Shown one piece after another: positions 9,074 to 17,777 of a stretch of 64,000 nucleotides of DNA. Location of the stretch: the NCBI GenBank assembly GCA_963797485.1, contig CAWCPF010000003.1, positions 434,001 through 498,000 of the forward strand, in the 5' to 3' direction. The translations under genes and the position numbers were made by a program. Within the stretch, counting starts at the first letter, position 1, and the number at the start of each line of letters is the position of its first letter. The stretch comes from CAWAND01 sp963797485. Its GTDB lineage: Bacteria > Chloroflexota > Anaerolineae > Anaerolineales > E44-bin32. The notes under the pieces were generated by a model, which saw nothing but the letters and a program-made list of their open reading frames with translations, was not told the DNA's origin and ran no database searches.

Positions 9074-9361
9074 CTAGAAGCTAGAAGCGTGGCTCACCCA
9101 TCGGCCGCGGAGGAAGTCGGCCGACAGTTCAGCCCAGGTGGGTTCGGTCATGGTCGAGCCGTCCGGCAGCAGGAGCGTTGGCACGCTCACGAATCCGTAG
9201 TTGACCAGGCGGACCCAAGCCCGGGCCTCGGGCGACTGCTCCACGTCAATCCACTCATACTCGATGGCATGTTCCCGCATGAATTGGCGGGCGACGCGCG
9301 TGTCGCCACACCAATCCGCCCCGTACATCTTGATTGTTCCAGTTTTCACAAGCTCAACCAT
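9074..9361 (-). CDS. Glutaredoxin-like protein with WCGDT active site
   Basis: A 95-residue single thioredoxin-fold domain: strand IKMYGADWCGDTRVARQF, helix, IDVEQSPEARAWV, then the cis-Pro strand VSVPTLLLPDG. The usual CxxC is replaced by CGDT, so only one redox Cys remains; this is typical of mycoredoxin- or monothiol-like members that act on mixed disulfides. The start at 9361 lies 26 bases after the zwf stop; a GTG one codon later is also possible. The zwf neighbour, a source of NADPH, fits a thiol-redox role. A bacillithiol- or mycothiol-like partner is not shown by the sequence. Confidence 0.78.
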   Translation of the reverse strand: MVELVKTGTIKMYGADWCGDTRVARQFMREHAIEYEWIDVEQSPEARAWVRLVNYGFVSVPTLLLPDGSTMTEPTWAELSADFLRGRWVSHASSF

Positions 9362-9386
9362 AACCCCGAGACTTCGGCCTAACCGG

Positions 9387-10868
9387 TCAGGCGCGGGCGC
9401 GGGTCTGTTCCCCGCAGCCAAGAGCCCAATTCTGTCCATCGATGGCCAGAAGATCGTCGGCGGCCTTGGGTCCCCACGAGCCGGGCTCGTACTTCTGCAG
9501 TGCGGGGCTGTGTTCACCCTCCCAGCCCTCGATCACCGTGTCGATCAAGTGCCACGCCAACTCGATCGTGTCGGCGCGTGTGAACAGCGACGGATCGCCG
9601 TTGACGGCGTCCAGCAGCAGCCGCTCGTAAGCGTCGGGGATAGAATCTTTCCCGAAGGCGTCGGCGTACTGGAACTCCATGTCAACCGAGCGCATGGTAG
9701 CCTGCGTGTCGGGGACCTTGGCTTCGAATTGCAGGTGCATACCCTCATCCGGCTGGATGCAGATGCTGAGCGCGTTGGGCCGGATTTCGACCCCCGGTTC
9801 CATCGGGAACATCAGATGCGGCACCTTCTTGAACTGGATGCGGATTTCCGTGCGCTTGGACGCCAGACTCTTCCCGGACCTCAAATAGAAAGGAACCCCC
9901 TGCCAGCGCCAGTTGTCGATGTACAGGCGCAGCGCGGCGTAGGTCGCGGTCTCGGATTTCTTGGCCACGCCGGGTTCATCCTGGTAACCCCAGTATTGGC
10001 CACGCACGCTGTGCTGGGCGATTTCGTTAGCCGGAATCGGCCGCAGGGAACTCAGGACCTTGCCGCGTTCATTGCGGATGGCAGTGCCCCGCATCGATGC
10101 CGGGGGTTCCATGGCGACCAGGCAAAGCAGCTGCATCAGGTGGTTTTGGAACATGTCGCGCAGCACACCGACCTGGTCGTAGAAGTTGCCCCGATGGCCC
10201 ACGCCGACTTCTTCGGCCACCGTGATTTGCACGTTGTCGATATAGTTCCGGTTCCAGACTGGCTCGAATATCGAGTTGGCGAACCGGAACACGAGCACGT
10301 TCTGGACCGTCTCTTTGCCCAGATAGTGGTCGATACGGTAGATCTGTTCCTCATTCAGAAAGCGATGGGCGACCTCGTTCAGGTGTCTGGCCGAGTTGAG
10401 ATCGTGTCCAAACGGCTTTTCGATCACCACCCGGCGCCAGCCTCGGCTGGACTTCACCATGCCGGTCTCCCCGAGCCGATCCAGGATCGGCTCGTAGACC
10501 TGGGGCGGGGTGGCCAGATAGTAAAGGCGGTTGTCGTCGCCGCCGATCTCATTTTCCAGGCTGGTCAGACGCTGCTTGAGCCCATCCATGGCCCCATCGT
10601 CCATGAAGTCGCCGCACACATAGCCGAGATGGTCGGAGAATGTCTTCCATTCCTGCTCGTCCATCTTCTCGGGGGCGAACTCCTTGAGCCCCGCGTCCAT
10701 GGCTTTGCGAAAGGAGGCGTCATCCAATTGCTTGCGGGCCATGCCGATAATCCGAAAGCCCTCCGGCAGACGTCCCTTGCTGTACAGGCTGAAGATGGCC
10801 GGGACAAGCTTGCGTGACGTAAGGTCGCCCGATGCGCCGAAGATCACCATAACCGTCGTGTGAGTCAT
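9387..10868 (-). CDS. zwf: Glucose-6-phosphate 1-dehydrogenase
   Basis: First enzyme of the oxidative pentose phosphate pathway; oxidises glucose 6-phosphate with NADP+. The 493 residues carry the nucleotide-binding IFGASGDLTSRKL at residue 9, the active-site signature RIDHYLGKE near residue 175 (Lys and His of catalysis), and the C-terminal dimerisation domain with YERLLLDAVNGD. Start ATG 10868 has GGGAG 7 bases upstream and gives the usual family N-terminus. An 18-bp palindrome lies in its leader. It is divergent from the C39 peptidase gene and followed by the redoxin gene. Confidence 0.95.
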   Translation of the reverse strand: MTHTTVMVIFGASGDLTSRKLVPAIFSLYSKGRLPEGFRIIGMARKQLDDASFRKAMDAGLKEFAPEKMDEQEWKTFSDHLGYVCGDFMDDGAMDGLKQRLTSLENEIGGDDNRLYYLATPPQVYEPILDRLGETGMVKSSRGWRRVVIEKPFGHDLNSARHLNEVAHRFLNEEQIYRIDHYLGKETVQNVLVFRFANSIFEPVWNRNYIDNVQITVAEEVGVGHRGNFYDQVGVLRDMFQNHLMQLLCLVAMEPPASMRGTAIRNERGKVLSSLRPIPANEIAQHSVRGQYWGYQDEPGVAKKSETATYAALRLYIDNWRWQGVPFYLRSGKSLASKRTEIRIQFKKVPHLMFPMEPGVEIRPNALSICIQPDEGMHLQFEAKVPDTQATMRSVDMEFQYADAFGKDSIPDAYERLLLDAVNGDPSLFTRADTIELAWHLIDTVIEGWEGEHSPALQKYEPGSWGPKAADDLLAIDGQNWALGCGEQTRARA

Positions 10869-10880
10869 CAATCGCTCCCG

Positions 10881-10898
10881 CCCGCGGCCGGCCGCGGG
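10881..10898. promoter_or_regulatory. 18-bp palindrome in the zwf leader
   Basis: CCCGCGGCCGGCCGCGGG is a perfect palindrome 12 bases before the zwf start and about 60 bases upstream of the divergent C39 gene's -10 element. It could be an operator or simply GC-rich hairpin DNA. No regulator is assigned. Confidence 0.35.
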
Positions 10899-10957
10899 GA
10901 ACGAATTCATTCTAGCAGACCGGCGGGGGAGCTTTCCGCAGGCTGCAGTCGGCTGGT

Positions 10958-10963
10958 TATAAT
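10958..10963 (+). promoter_or_regulatory. -10 element of the C39 peptidase gene (leaderless)
   Basis: TATAAT ends 8 bases before ATG 10972, so transcription would begin at or next to the start codon. No Shine-Dalgarno sequence is present. Confidence 0.6.
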
Positions 10964-10971
10964 CCTCGGCC

Positions 10972-12216
10972 ATGCGGAACCGACTTTTCTGGCTGGTATG
11001 GTTTCTGGCAGGGGCCGCCCTGGCCGCTGCCGGCGCCTGGCTGGTCTACCAGATCCCCTGGGTCAACTATCGCCTTGGATGGCGGATCGACATGGCGGAC
11101 GGCGTCGTGCGCGGCTGGCTGCATCCGGGCGACACGCTGCCCGTGCCGGCCGATGATCGTGTCCGCGTAGCCGTGCCCACGGCCATGCCCAGTCCAACCA
11201 TGTCCGAGCCTGAGGCGGCCGGCCCGACGCTTACGCCGACCCCGATTCCGACCCCCATTCCGGCCGCCGTCCATCTGGATCCGCCAGGCTGGGAGAAGCA
11301 GGACTGGAACAACTGCGGGCCGGCCACGCTGGCGGAGGCTATGCGCTACTACGGCTGGGAGGGCGACCAGTTTTCTATTTCGGACCTGGTCAAACCCGAT
11401 CGGGGCGACAAGAACGTCAACGTAGATGAGCTGATCTATTACGTCCGGACGCGAGCGGGCTGGCTGAGCGCCGATTACCGGGTCGGGGGAACCCTGGAGA
11501 CCCTGAAGCGCTTCATCGCCGCCGGCTTCCCGATCATGATCGAGAAGGGCCTGGTCCTGGCGCCTACCGACGGCGGCGGGGGCTGGGCGGGGCATTATCT
11601 GCTGCTGACGGGTTACGACGATGGCCAGGGCGTGTTCATCGCCCAGGATACCAACCCGATTTCCGGCGGCTCCGACCGCCAGGTGACCTACCAGGACCTG
11701 GATGAAGGCTGGCAGGCGTTCAACCGGGTGTTTATCTTCATCTACCTTCCGGACCAGCAGGCGGCCATCGACACGTTGCTCGGACCGGATCTGGACCTCG
11801 ACCACAATCGCCAGAGCGCCCTGGACGCAGCCCAGGCCGAGATCGAAGGTGATTCCAATGACGCCTTCGCCTGGTTCAATCTCGGAACCAACCTGCTCTA
11901 CTTCGAGCGCTACGGGGAGGCGGGAAACGCGTTCGACGCGGCCCTCAAGCTCGGCCTGCCCTGGCGCTTCACCCGCTACCAGTTCGGGCCCTACATCGCC
12001 TACTTCAACCAGGGGCGTTTCCAGGACGTGATCGATCTGGCGGATGCCACTCTGTATCGGACCTACAAGGCCGAGGAATCGCACCTGTGGCGCGGCTGGG
12101 CGGAGTACCGGCTGGGCGAGCTCAGCCAGGCGATCGACGATTTCAGGGCCGCCCTGGCGGTCAACCCGAATTACCAGGATGCCCAATACGCCCTCCAGTT
12201 TGTGACCGGGGGCTGA
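10972..12216 (+). CDS. Membrane-anchored C39-like peptidase with TPR repeats
   Basis: A 414-residue protein with an N-terminal membrane anchor (residues 5-25), a Pro/Thr-rich linker, and a papain-like Peptidase_C39_2 domain. The catalytic Cys lies in WNNCGPATLAEAM near residue 110, the His in GGWAGHYLLLTGYDD near residue 205, with an Asp nearby. The C-terminal 150 residues hold tetratricopeptide repeats (AWFNLGTNLLYFERYGEAG, cited in part, and SHLWRGWAEYRLGE). The catalytic domain should face outward. Such proteins are common in Chloroflexota, with unknown substrates; no bacteriocin exporter is nearby, so a leader-peptide role is unlikely. Confidence 0.82.
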   Translation: MRNRLFWLVWFLAGAALAAAGAWLVYQIPWVNYRLGWRIDMADGVVRGWLHPGDTLPVPADDRVRVAVPTAMPSPTMSEPEAAGPTLTPTPIPTPIPAAVHLDPPGWEKQDWNNCGPATLAEAMRYYGWEGDQFSISDLVKPDRGDKNVNVDELIYYVRTRAGWLSADYRVGGTLETLKRFIAAGFPIMIEKGLVLAPTDGGGGWAGHYLLLTGYDDGQGVFIAQDTNPISGGSDRQVTYQDLDEGWQAFNRVFIFIYLPDQQAAIDTLLGPDLDLDHNRQSALDAAQAEIEGDSNDAFAWFNLGTNLLYFERYGEAGNAFDAALKLGLPWRFTRYQFGPYIAYFNQGRFQDVIDLADATLYRTYKAEESHLWRGWAEYRLGELSQAIDDFRAALAVNPNYQDAQYALQFVTGG

Positions 12217-12291
12217 GCCCCGCTGCCGGGCGAGGGCAGTGGTCAGGTATCATGAAAGCGAGTGGGTAGGACAAATGAGGAGAGAGACGTC

Positions 12292-12804
12292 ATGCTGATC
12301 AGCGAGAAGATGAATGCTGAGCTCAATGCTCAGAGCGGCCGCGAGCTGGGGGCCTCAAACCAATATGTGAACGTGGCGGCCTATTTCGACAACGAGGGCC
12401 TGCCGGAGCTGTCTTCATTTTTCTTCCGGCAATCGGGGGAAGAGCGCCAGCATGCGCTCCGATTCATCAACTATATCTTGGACGCCGGCGGCAAGGTCGC
12501 CGTCCCGGCAATCGATGCCCCGCCGAGCGCCATTGGCTCGGCCGAGAGCGCCGTTCAGCTTTCGTTGGACTGGGAGATGGAGGTCACCGGGCAGATCAAT
12601 GCGCTCATGGACCTGGCTATCAAAGAAAACGACCACACCACCCAGGAATTCCTGCGCTGGTTTGTCGACGAGCAGCTCGAAGAGGTCTCAACCATGGACG
12701 AACTGCTGTCGGTGGTCCGGCGCGCCGGCGAGGCCAATCTGCTGTTCGTGGAGCAGTACATCGTACGCAAAGGCGACCCGCATGTCCCTCAGGAACCAGC
12801 CTGA
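12292..12804 (+). CDS. Non-haem ferritin
   Basis: Iron-storage four-helix bundle that assembles into a 24-mer and oxidises Fe(II). The 170 residues begin MLISEKMNAELNAQ, the usual bacterial ferritin start, after AGGAGA 8 bases upstream; a further upstream GTG is rejected. Ferroxidase ligands are visible: the E in NAELNAQSGRELGASN, the EERQHA motif (E and H) near residue 50, and the E residues at about 94 and 127 (QFINALMDLA region, EEVSTMDELL). The gene is convergent with the radical SAM gene. Confidence 0.92.
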   Translation: MLISEKMNAELNAQSGRELGASNQYVNVAAYFDNEGLPELSSFFFRQSGEERQHALRFINYILDAGGKVAVPAIDAPPSAIGSAESAVQLSLDWEMEVTGQINALMDLAIKENDHTTQEFLRWFVDEQLEEVSTMDELLSVVRRAGEANLLFVEQYIVRKGDPHVPQEPA

Positions 12805-12815
12805 GGCAAGCTGTT

Positions 12816-12833
12816 TTGTGAATATTCTCACAA
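12816..12833. promoter_or_regulatory. TTGTGA-N6-TCACAA palindrome, copy 1
   Basis: TTGTGAATATTCTCACAA, between the convergent stops of ferritin and the radical SAM gene. It resembles Rex or CRP operators but also forms a short hairpin in terminator position. See the palindrome finding. Confidence 0.45.
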
Positions 12834-12853
12834 ACTAAACCGCCCGGCGGCCG

Positions 12854-14077
12854 TCAGAACAGCCGCCGCTGGATGACCGGCCGGCGTCCGCTGAGGGTGA
12901 TGTACGGGGCGGCGCGCTCAGCCAGAATGCCGAGGCGGTGCAGTTGGGAGGCGTCGGTCAATCGACGCTGCCGCCGAGCCCGCAACAGCGTCCCGACGCC
13001 GCGCGGGCCAAGGCCGGGCACCCGCAGCAGCAGCTCGCGGTCGGCGGTGTTGAGCTCGACCGGTGATTCGGCCAGCGCCTGGTCGGCATAGACACGCTTC
13101 GGGTCGCGGTCGAGCGGCAGGCGGCCTCGGGCATCGAACGGCAGCTCCTCGAAATCAAAACCATAATCCCGGAGCAGATACGAAGCTTCGTACAACCGCT
13201 GCTGGCGCAGCGGGTCCTCCGCGGGATGGCCATCCAGCGGGGTGTCCGGCACCGGCGAGAAAGCCTCGAAATACGTCCGCCTGACCCCCAACTGGCTCAT
13301 CAGCCGGCCCACCGTGCTCAGGATCTCGACATCGTCCTCCCCCGCCGGTCCGACCACAAACTGGGTTGTGCTGGAGGCCCATCGGCCCTGCCAGCCCAGT
13401 CGCGATGGCAACTGGCGGCGAATATCGGAAGCCCACTGCAGGGGAGGAAGCAGCTCGTCCATGAATCCTTTGTGCGGGGCCAGGTGCGCCAGCCGGCCGG
13501 CATTGGGGGCCTCGAGGTTGATCGAGACCCGATCGGCCAACTGCATGGCGCGCAGCACCTGGTCACGTTCGGCGCCCGGCATGAGCTTGAGGTGCAGATA
13601 GCCCCGGTATCCCAACCTTTGACGCAAGATGTCGGCTGTGTCCAGCAGCCTGTCTTGGGTGTGAACGCCGCCGGCAAACACGCCGCTGGATAGGAACAAG
13701 CCTTCGACCCGGCCGGTTTGGTGCACAGCGAAAAACGTGCGCGCCATCTCCTCCGGTTTGAAGGTTACCCGGCGCGAGCGACGGCCGGCGCGGAACGGGC
13801 AGTACAGACAATCCCGCTCACAGGCCGTGGTCAACATGGCTTTCAAAAGGGGGACACGCCGCCCGCCGGCGGCGGCCTGATAGATCGGTATCGCCTGGCT
13901 CTTGCCCGGCACGTGGACCCAGTCGGTCACCGTGTAGGCGCTGCGCCGCAGTTGCGCCGGAGACGAGCCGCACGCCTGGATCGCTTCCGAGACGTGGATC
14001 CCGGGCAGCGATGGCTCCCCGGCTTGTTCGAAGGTCGAATCGCGCGCCACCATGGACAACTTCTCGAAGGAATCCAT
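12854..14077 (-). CDS. Radical SAM protein with C-terminal HhH (putative DNA repair/modification)
   Basis: A 407-residue protein. A radical SAM core with the CERDCLYC cluster motif (CxxxCxxC, residues near 85) binds the 4Fe-4S cluster, and a C-terminal helix-hairpin-helix, LNTADRELLLRVPGLGPRG, gives non-specific DNA contact. This matches the family annotated as putative DNA modification/repair radical SAM proteins (TIGR03916, recalled). The start at 14077 gives MDSFEKLSMVARDSTFE, close to the family start. Its promoter overlaps a near-consensus LexA box, consistent with a DNA-damage role. The partner DUF4130 protein often found next to this family is not seen here. Confidence 0.83.
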   Translation of the reverse strand: MDSFEKLSMVARDSTFEQAGEPSLPGIHVSEAIQACGSSPAQLRRSAYTVTDWVHVPGKSQAIPIYQAAAGGRRVPLLKAMLTTACERDCLYCPFRAGRRSRRVTFKPEEMARTFFAVHQTGRVEGLFLSSGVFAGGVHTQDRLLDTADILRQRLGYRGYLHLKLMPGAERDQVLRAMQLADRVSINLEAPNAGRLAHLAPHKGFMDELLPPLQWASDIRRQLPSRLGWQGRWASSTTQFVVGPAGEDDVEILSTVGRLMSQLGVRRTYFEAFSPVPDTPLDGHPAEDPLRQQRLYEASYLLRDYGFDFEELPFDARGRLPLDRDPKRVYADQALAESPVELNTADRELLLRVPGLGPRGVGTLLRARRQRRLTDASQLHRLGILAERAAPYITLSGRRPVIQRRLF

Positions 14078-14083
14078 GCCACC

Positions 14084-14112
14084 AGAATAGCACAGGCGTT
14101 CTATTTTGTCGA
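14084..14112 (-). promoter_or_regulatory. Promoter with imperfect LexA box, radical SAM gene
   Basis: On the minus strand: TCGACA (14112-14107), 17-base spacer, TATTCT (14089-14084). The spacer contains GAACGCCTGTGC (14101-14090), one mismatch from GAAC-N4-GTTC. The layout mirrors the lexA promoter in this window. The start codon is 7 bases downstream of the -10, so the mRNA would be nearly leaderless. Confidence 0.5.
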
Positions 14113-14288
14113 TAGCGCCGCCCCGGTAAGGATGGCGTAACACTTGGCTGGCATAGTGAGGGTCGGCTGGGGTCAGAGCGAACCGCGGCCGAATGCCAGC
14201 AGGTGATGTGCAGGCGAATGAGATGGCTCTTGGCCTGGTGTACACTGGCGCCCGTCTTAACCAGCATCCCCAAGCGGGGAGTCGTACC

Positions 14289-14987
14289 ATGCCGCGTGCC
14301 GCCTCCACACCCAGAATCCTGATCGTCGACGACGAAGCCACTATTCGTGACGTCTTGCGCCGCTACCTCGAGCGCGAGGGCTTCGAGGTCATCGAAGCCG
14401 TCAACGGGCCGGCAGCGCTCGAGGCGATCGAGACCGAGCTCCCCGATTTGGCGGTGCTGGATTTGATGCTGCCCGGCATGGACGGCCTGAGCCTGGCGTC
14501 GCGCCTGCGCGAGCGATCTCAGCTTCCGATCGTCATGCTGACGGCCAAAGGCGAGACCGCTGACCGGATTCAGGGTCTCGAGACCGGCGCCGACGATTAC
14601 ATCGTCAAGCCTTTCAGCCCGCGCGAAGTCGTGCTCAGGGTCAAGGCCGTGCTTCGGCGGCGAGAACCGGACCTGGGGGAGGCGGCCGAGGCGCTGGAGA
14701 TTCAAGGCTTGCTCCTGGATCCCCCCAGCCGGGGAGTGGAGGTCGGCGGCCGGCCCGTCAGCCTGACCGCCAAAGAGTTCGACCTGCTTCACTTCCTCAT
14801 GCGCCACCCAAATCAGGTCTTCTCTCGCGACCAGCTTCTCGACCAGGTCTGGGGCTACGATTTCTTTGGCGACGCCTCGACTGTCACGGTCCATATTCGG
14901 CGCTTGAGGGAAAAGGTTGAGGTAGATCCGTCTTCCCCTCGGCGATTGGTGACCGTCTGGGGAGTCGGGTACAAGTTTGATGGCTGA
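14289..14987 (+). CDS. OmpR/PhoB-family response regulator
   Basis: A 232-residue DNA-binding regulator. The receiver domain has the acidic pair IVDDE at residue 12, the phosphoacceptor Asp in DLAVLDLMLPGMDG near residue 57, Thr in VMLTAKG and Lys in YIVKPFSP. A winged-helix effector domain follows, with VWGYDFFGDASTVTVHIRRLR near its end (cited in part). ATG 14289 gives the family start; upstream in-frame codons lie across the likely -10 (TACACT, 14241). It overlaps the kinase gene start by 8 bases, so the two form a two-component pair. Confidence 0.93.
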   Translation: MPRAASTPRILIVDDEATIRDVLRRYLEREGFEVIEAVNGPAALEAIETELPDLAVLDLMLPGMDGLSLASRLRERSQLPIVMLTAKGETADRIQGLETGADDYIVKPFSPREVVLRVKAVLRRREPDLGEAAEALEIQGLLLDPPSRGVEVGGRPVSLTAKEFDLLHFLMRHPNQVFSRDQLLDQVWGYDFFGDASTVTVHIRRLREKVEVDPSSPRRLVTVWGVGYKFDG

Positions 14988-16242
14988 CCGGGCCCCCGAA
15001 CGTTCCCGATTGCTGCGCTTTGTGCTGGGAGTGCTGGCTGCGCTGGCGGTCAGCACGCTGCTGATCCTGTGGCTGATGAAGCCGCCGTTGAAGGACCTGG
15101 CCCAACTTACGCTGAGCTCGGCCCTCACCGCCCTGGCTTCCATCCTCATCGGCTTGTTGGCGCACCGTCTCGGCTTCTGGCGCCGGCTCGGCAGCCTGAG
15201 CTTCACGCTGACCTTGGGCTACGGCCTGGCGGCGGCGCTGACCTTGCTGAATGTGTGGATCAACGCCCGACTGATGTTCGCCAGCCTGCATGACCTGGCT
15301 CTGGCCGGCATCTTGCTGGTGTTTGCCAGTGGCATCTCGGTGTCGTTTGGCTACCTGGTCTCGAGCAGCCTGACCCGTCTGGTGCGCCAGATGGTGGCCG
15401 GGGCGCGCCGGGTCAGCCAGGGGGATTTCACCGCCCGCGTCCAATCCGAGGGGCGGGATGAGGTCGCCGAACTGGCACAGGCGTTCAATGACATGGCCGG
15501 GCGGCTGGAGCAAGCCAGCCGGGAGAAGGAGCGGCTCGAGTCGGCCCGGCGCGAGTTCGTGGCCTGGGTTTCGCACGATCTGCGCACACCTCTGTCGGCG
15601 CTGCGAGCCATGGTCGATGCCATGGCGGACGGTGTGGTCTCCGATCCAGAAACCATCGCTCGTTACCTCACCCAGTGCCAGGCCGAGCTGGACCGCCTGC
15701 GCGACATGATTGACGATTTGTTCCAACTGGCTCAACTGGATGCCGGACATCTCGAAATGACGCTCGAAACCTGCTCGCTCGCCGACCTGATCTCGGACAC
15801 CCTGGGCAGCGCGCGCCCCAGGGCGGCGGCGCGGCATGTCGAGGTCAGCGGCTGGATAGACCCGGCCATCGACCCGGTCACCATCGCCCCGCGGGAGATC
15901 GGGCGCGTGCTCCGCAACCTGCTCGACAACGCCCTGCGCCACACGCCCGAAGGGGGCCGGATCCATCTCTCGGCCGAGGTGCGCGGCGGGGCGGTGGCCG
16001 TCAGCGTCAGCGACACCGGCGAAGGCATCTCGAAGCAGGACCTGCCCAGGGTGTTTGAGCGTTTCTACCGTGGCGAAGCCAGCCGAAGCCGCGGGGGCTT
16101 TGAAAGCGGCGGCGCCGGCCTGGGGTTGGCCATCGCCCGGGGCTTCGTCGAGGCGCATGGCGGACAAATCTGGGCGGAAAGCGAGCCGGGTCACGGAACG
16201 CGGGTCAGTTTCAGTTTGCCGGCGGCCAAGGCCGCCGCGTGA
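14980..16242 (+). CDS. Sensor histidine kinase with HAMP domain
   Basis: A 420-residue membrane kinase partnered with the preceding regulator. About four hydrophobic helices fill residues 10-135 with only short loops between them, so it may sense the membrane or a partner protein. HAMP follows (LTRLVRQMVAGARRVSQGDF, cited in part), then the H-box FVAWVSHDLRTPL near residue 200, the N-box NLLDNALRHTP, G1 DTGEGI and G2 GAGLGLAI. ATG 14980 is preferred over the adjacent TTG. A thioredoxin-like lipoprotein gene follows after 13 bases, a hint at an envelope redox stimulus (inference). Confidence 0.93.
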   Translation: MADRAPERSRLLRFVLGVLAALAVSTLLILWLMKPPLKDLAQLTLSSALTALASILIGLLAHRLGFWRRLGSLSFTLTLGYGLAAALTLLNVWINARLMFASLHDLALAGILLVFASGISVSFGYLVSSSLTRLVRQMVAGARRVSQGDFTARVQSEGRDEVAELAQAFNDMAGRLEQASREKERLESARREFVAWVSHDLRTPLSALRAMVDAMADGVVSDPETIARYLTQCQAELDRLRDMIDDLFQLAQLDAGHLEMTLETCSLADLISDTLGSARPRAAARHVEVSGWIDPAIDPVTIAPREIGRVLRNLLDNALRHTPEGGRIHLSAEVRGGAVAVSVSDTGEGISKQDLPRVFERFYRGEASRSRGGFESGGAGLGLAIARGFVEAHGGQIWAESEPGHGTRVSFSLPAAKAAA

Positions 16243-16255
16243 GGAGGTAGGCGCC

Positions 16256-16846
16256 GTGAGGACAACCTGGAGGTCACTGGCCCTGCTGTTAGGCGGGGCT
16301 CTGGTGGGCTGCAGTTCGTCGGTTTCGATCCCCGCTCAACCGGCCGATTCGGAGCCCGTTGAGCAGCCGCCCACGGCGGTGCCGGTTTCACTTCCGGACC
16401 TGGGGTCTGCTCCGGAGCTCAACAACCAGGTGTGGTTGAACACGCCCGGTCCCCTCAAGCTGGCCGATCTGCGCGGCAAGGTCGTGCTGGTGGATATGTG
16501 GACTTTTGGCTGCATCAACTGCCAACACGTCGTCCCATCGCTGCGGGGCTGGCATCAGGCGTACGCGGACCAGGGCTTGGTGATCATTGGCAACCATTAT
16601 CCCGAGTTCGACTACGAATCCGACTTGGCCAACCTGAAACAGGCCCTGGTCGATCTGGACATCCGCTACGCGGTAGCACAGGACAACGACGGCCAGACAT
16701 GGCGCGCCTACGGCAATCACTACTGGCCGACCCTATATCTGATCGACAAGAAGGGTCACCTGCGCTATGAGCACATCGGCGAAGGCGCCTACGCCGAGAC
16801 CGAAGCCGCCATTCAGGCGCTGCTGGCCGAGCCCGATCCAAGCTGA
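16256..16846 (+). CDS. Thioredoxin-like (TlpA/DipZ-type) lipoprotein
   Basis: A 196-residue exported redox protein. GTG 16256 has GAGGAGG 8 bases upstream; the longer frame upstream lies over the kinase gene. The signal ends in a lipobox LVGC near residue 19. The thioredoxin fold carries DMWTFGCINCQHVVPSL, with CINC as the active-site pair, and the WPTLYLIDKKG cis-Pro segment. The WTFxCxNC pattern is typical of DipZ-like C-terminal domains and of soluble homologues. It probably reduces or oxidises envelope thiols; its electron donor is not in the window. Confidence 0.87.
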   Translation: MRTTWRSLALLLGGALVGCSSSVSIPAQPADSEPVEQPPTAVPVSLPDLGSAPELNNQVWLNTPGPLKLADLRGKVVLVDMWTFGCINCQHVVPSLRGWHQAYADQGLVIIGNHYPEFDYESDLANLKQALVDLDIRYAVAQDNDGQTWRAYGNHYWPTLYLIDKKGHLRYEHIGEGAYAETEAAIQALLAEPDPS

Positions 16847-17033
16847 CCCGGTAGCCTGGCCCTGGGTTCGAAACAAGGCGGCTGCTCCAGAACGGGCAGG
16901 CCCCTATGACATGGGCGCCGGTTGGCCGCAAGCAACCCAGATCGACCTCATCCCAAGGGGCTGGGTAGGGATGCGGGTAGATGTGCCGCCCAGGTCGGGG
17001 TTCTGACGGCGTGTGAGGTTTCAAGAACGAAAA

Positions 17034-17065
17034 GGGGCTGTCTCACATGCTATCGAGACAGCCCC
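17034..17065 (-). terminator. Rho-independent terminator of bioY, hairpin family member
   Basis: A perfect 11-bp stem GGGGCTGTCTC/GAGACAGCCCC with a 10-base loop. On the minus strand it is followed by TTTTCG. It lies 30 bases after the bioY stop. Related hairpins occur at 59689 and 63901. Confidence 0.75.
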
Positions 17066-17094
17066 GGAGTTTCCGTCGAGTGTCGAACCGGTCG

Positions 17095-17676
17095 TCAGTG
17101 GATGCCGACCCCCAGGCGAGCCAGGCCCGACCAACCCAGCGGGAGCAGAGCGGTGCCGAAGGCGATCTTGAGCAGGTCGCCGAGGATGAAGGGCACCACG
17201 CCCAGCGCCAGGGCCTGGCCATAACCTACCAGCGACCCCAGCCAGGCCGCGCCGAACATATAAATGACCAGGTTGCCGATGAGCATGGCGGCGAAAGCCG
17301 TCACAGCGCGCCGATCCCAGCCGCGCTCAGCCAGCCAGCCGGTCACAAATGCCGCCGCCACAAACCCAAACAAGTACCCACCCGTGGGTCCGAGCACGTG
17401 GGCCAGGCCGAAGCCGCCACCCGAGAAGACCGGCAGGCCGGCCAGGCCCTCTCCCAGGTAGGCGAGCAGCGCCAATCCGCCGCGCCGGCTCCCCAACAAG
17501 GCCCCCACCAGGAGCACCGCCAGCGTCTGGGCCGTGACCGGCACCGGCGTGAAGGGCAGCCGGATCTGGATCAGGGCCGAGAGCGCCACCACCAGGCTGC
17601 CGGCCGCAATCAGCAGCACATCGAACACGAAGGCCCGGGTGCGCTCCTGGGGCCGAAGCAAATCCGCGTAGACCAT
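17095..17676 (-). CDS. bioY: BioY-type biotin ECF transporter S-component
   Basis: Membrane protein that binds biotin for energy-coupling-factor uptake. The 193 residues form about six helices; family landmarks are PVTAQTLAVLLVGALLGSRRG and GPTGGYLFGFV (both cited as short segments). ATG 17676 is preferred because GGAGG sits 8 bases upstream; the ATG at 17691 overlaps that site. No EcfT or EcfA genes are adjacent, so it either works alone or uses a shared module elsewhere. A TGTGA-N6-TCACA palindrome lies just upstream, and a strong terminator follows. Confidence 0.9.
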   Translation of the reverse strand: MVYADLLRPQERTRAFVFDVLLIAAGSLVVALSALIQIRLPFTPVPVTAQTLAVLLVGALLGSRRGGLALLAYLGEGLAGLPVFSGGGFGLAHVLGPTGGYLFGFVAAAFVTGWLAERGWDRRAVTAFAAMLIGNLVIYMFGAAWLGSLVGYGQALALGVVPFILGDLLKIAFGTALLPLGWSGLARLGVGIH

Positions 17677-17692
17677 TGTGGGCACCTCCATG

Positions 17693-17708
17693 TGTGAAGA
17701 GAGTCACA
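17693..17708. promoter_or_regulatory. TGTGA-N6-TCACA palindrome upstream of bioY
   Basis: TGTGAAGAGAGTCACA, 16 bases before the bioY start codon. Its flanks (ATG..., ...CAT) extend the symmetry. It fits a CRP- or Rex-like operator and its location would suit repression. A biotin-specific regulator cannot be excluded. Confidence 0.45.
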
Positions 17709-17777
17709 TATCGACGACGGGCGTGCAAGTGACGTTGTGCGCCGGCGGGCTGGACAAACGGCCAGTGCCAGCCGAGA

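Noticed and set aside
9201..10817. 538-codon plus-strand ORF over zwf
   Set aside because: Mirror of zwf; no family features, no ribosome site.
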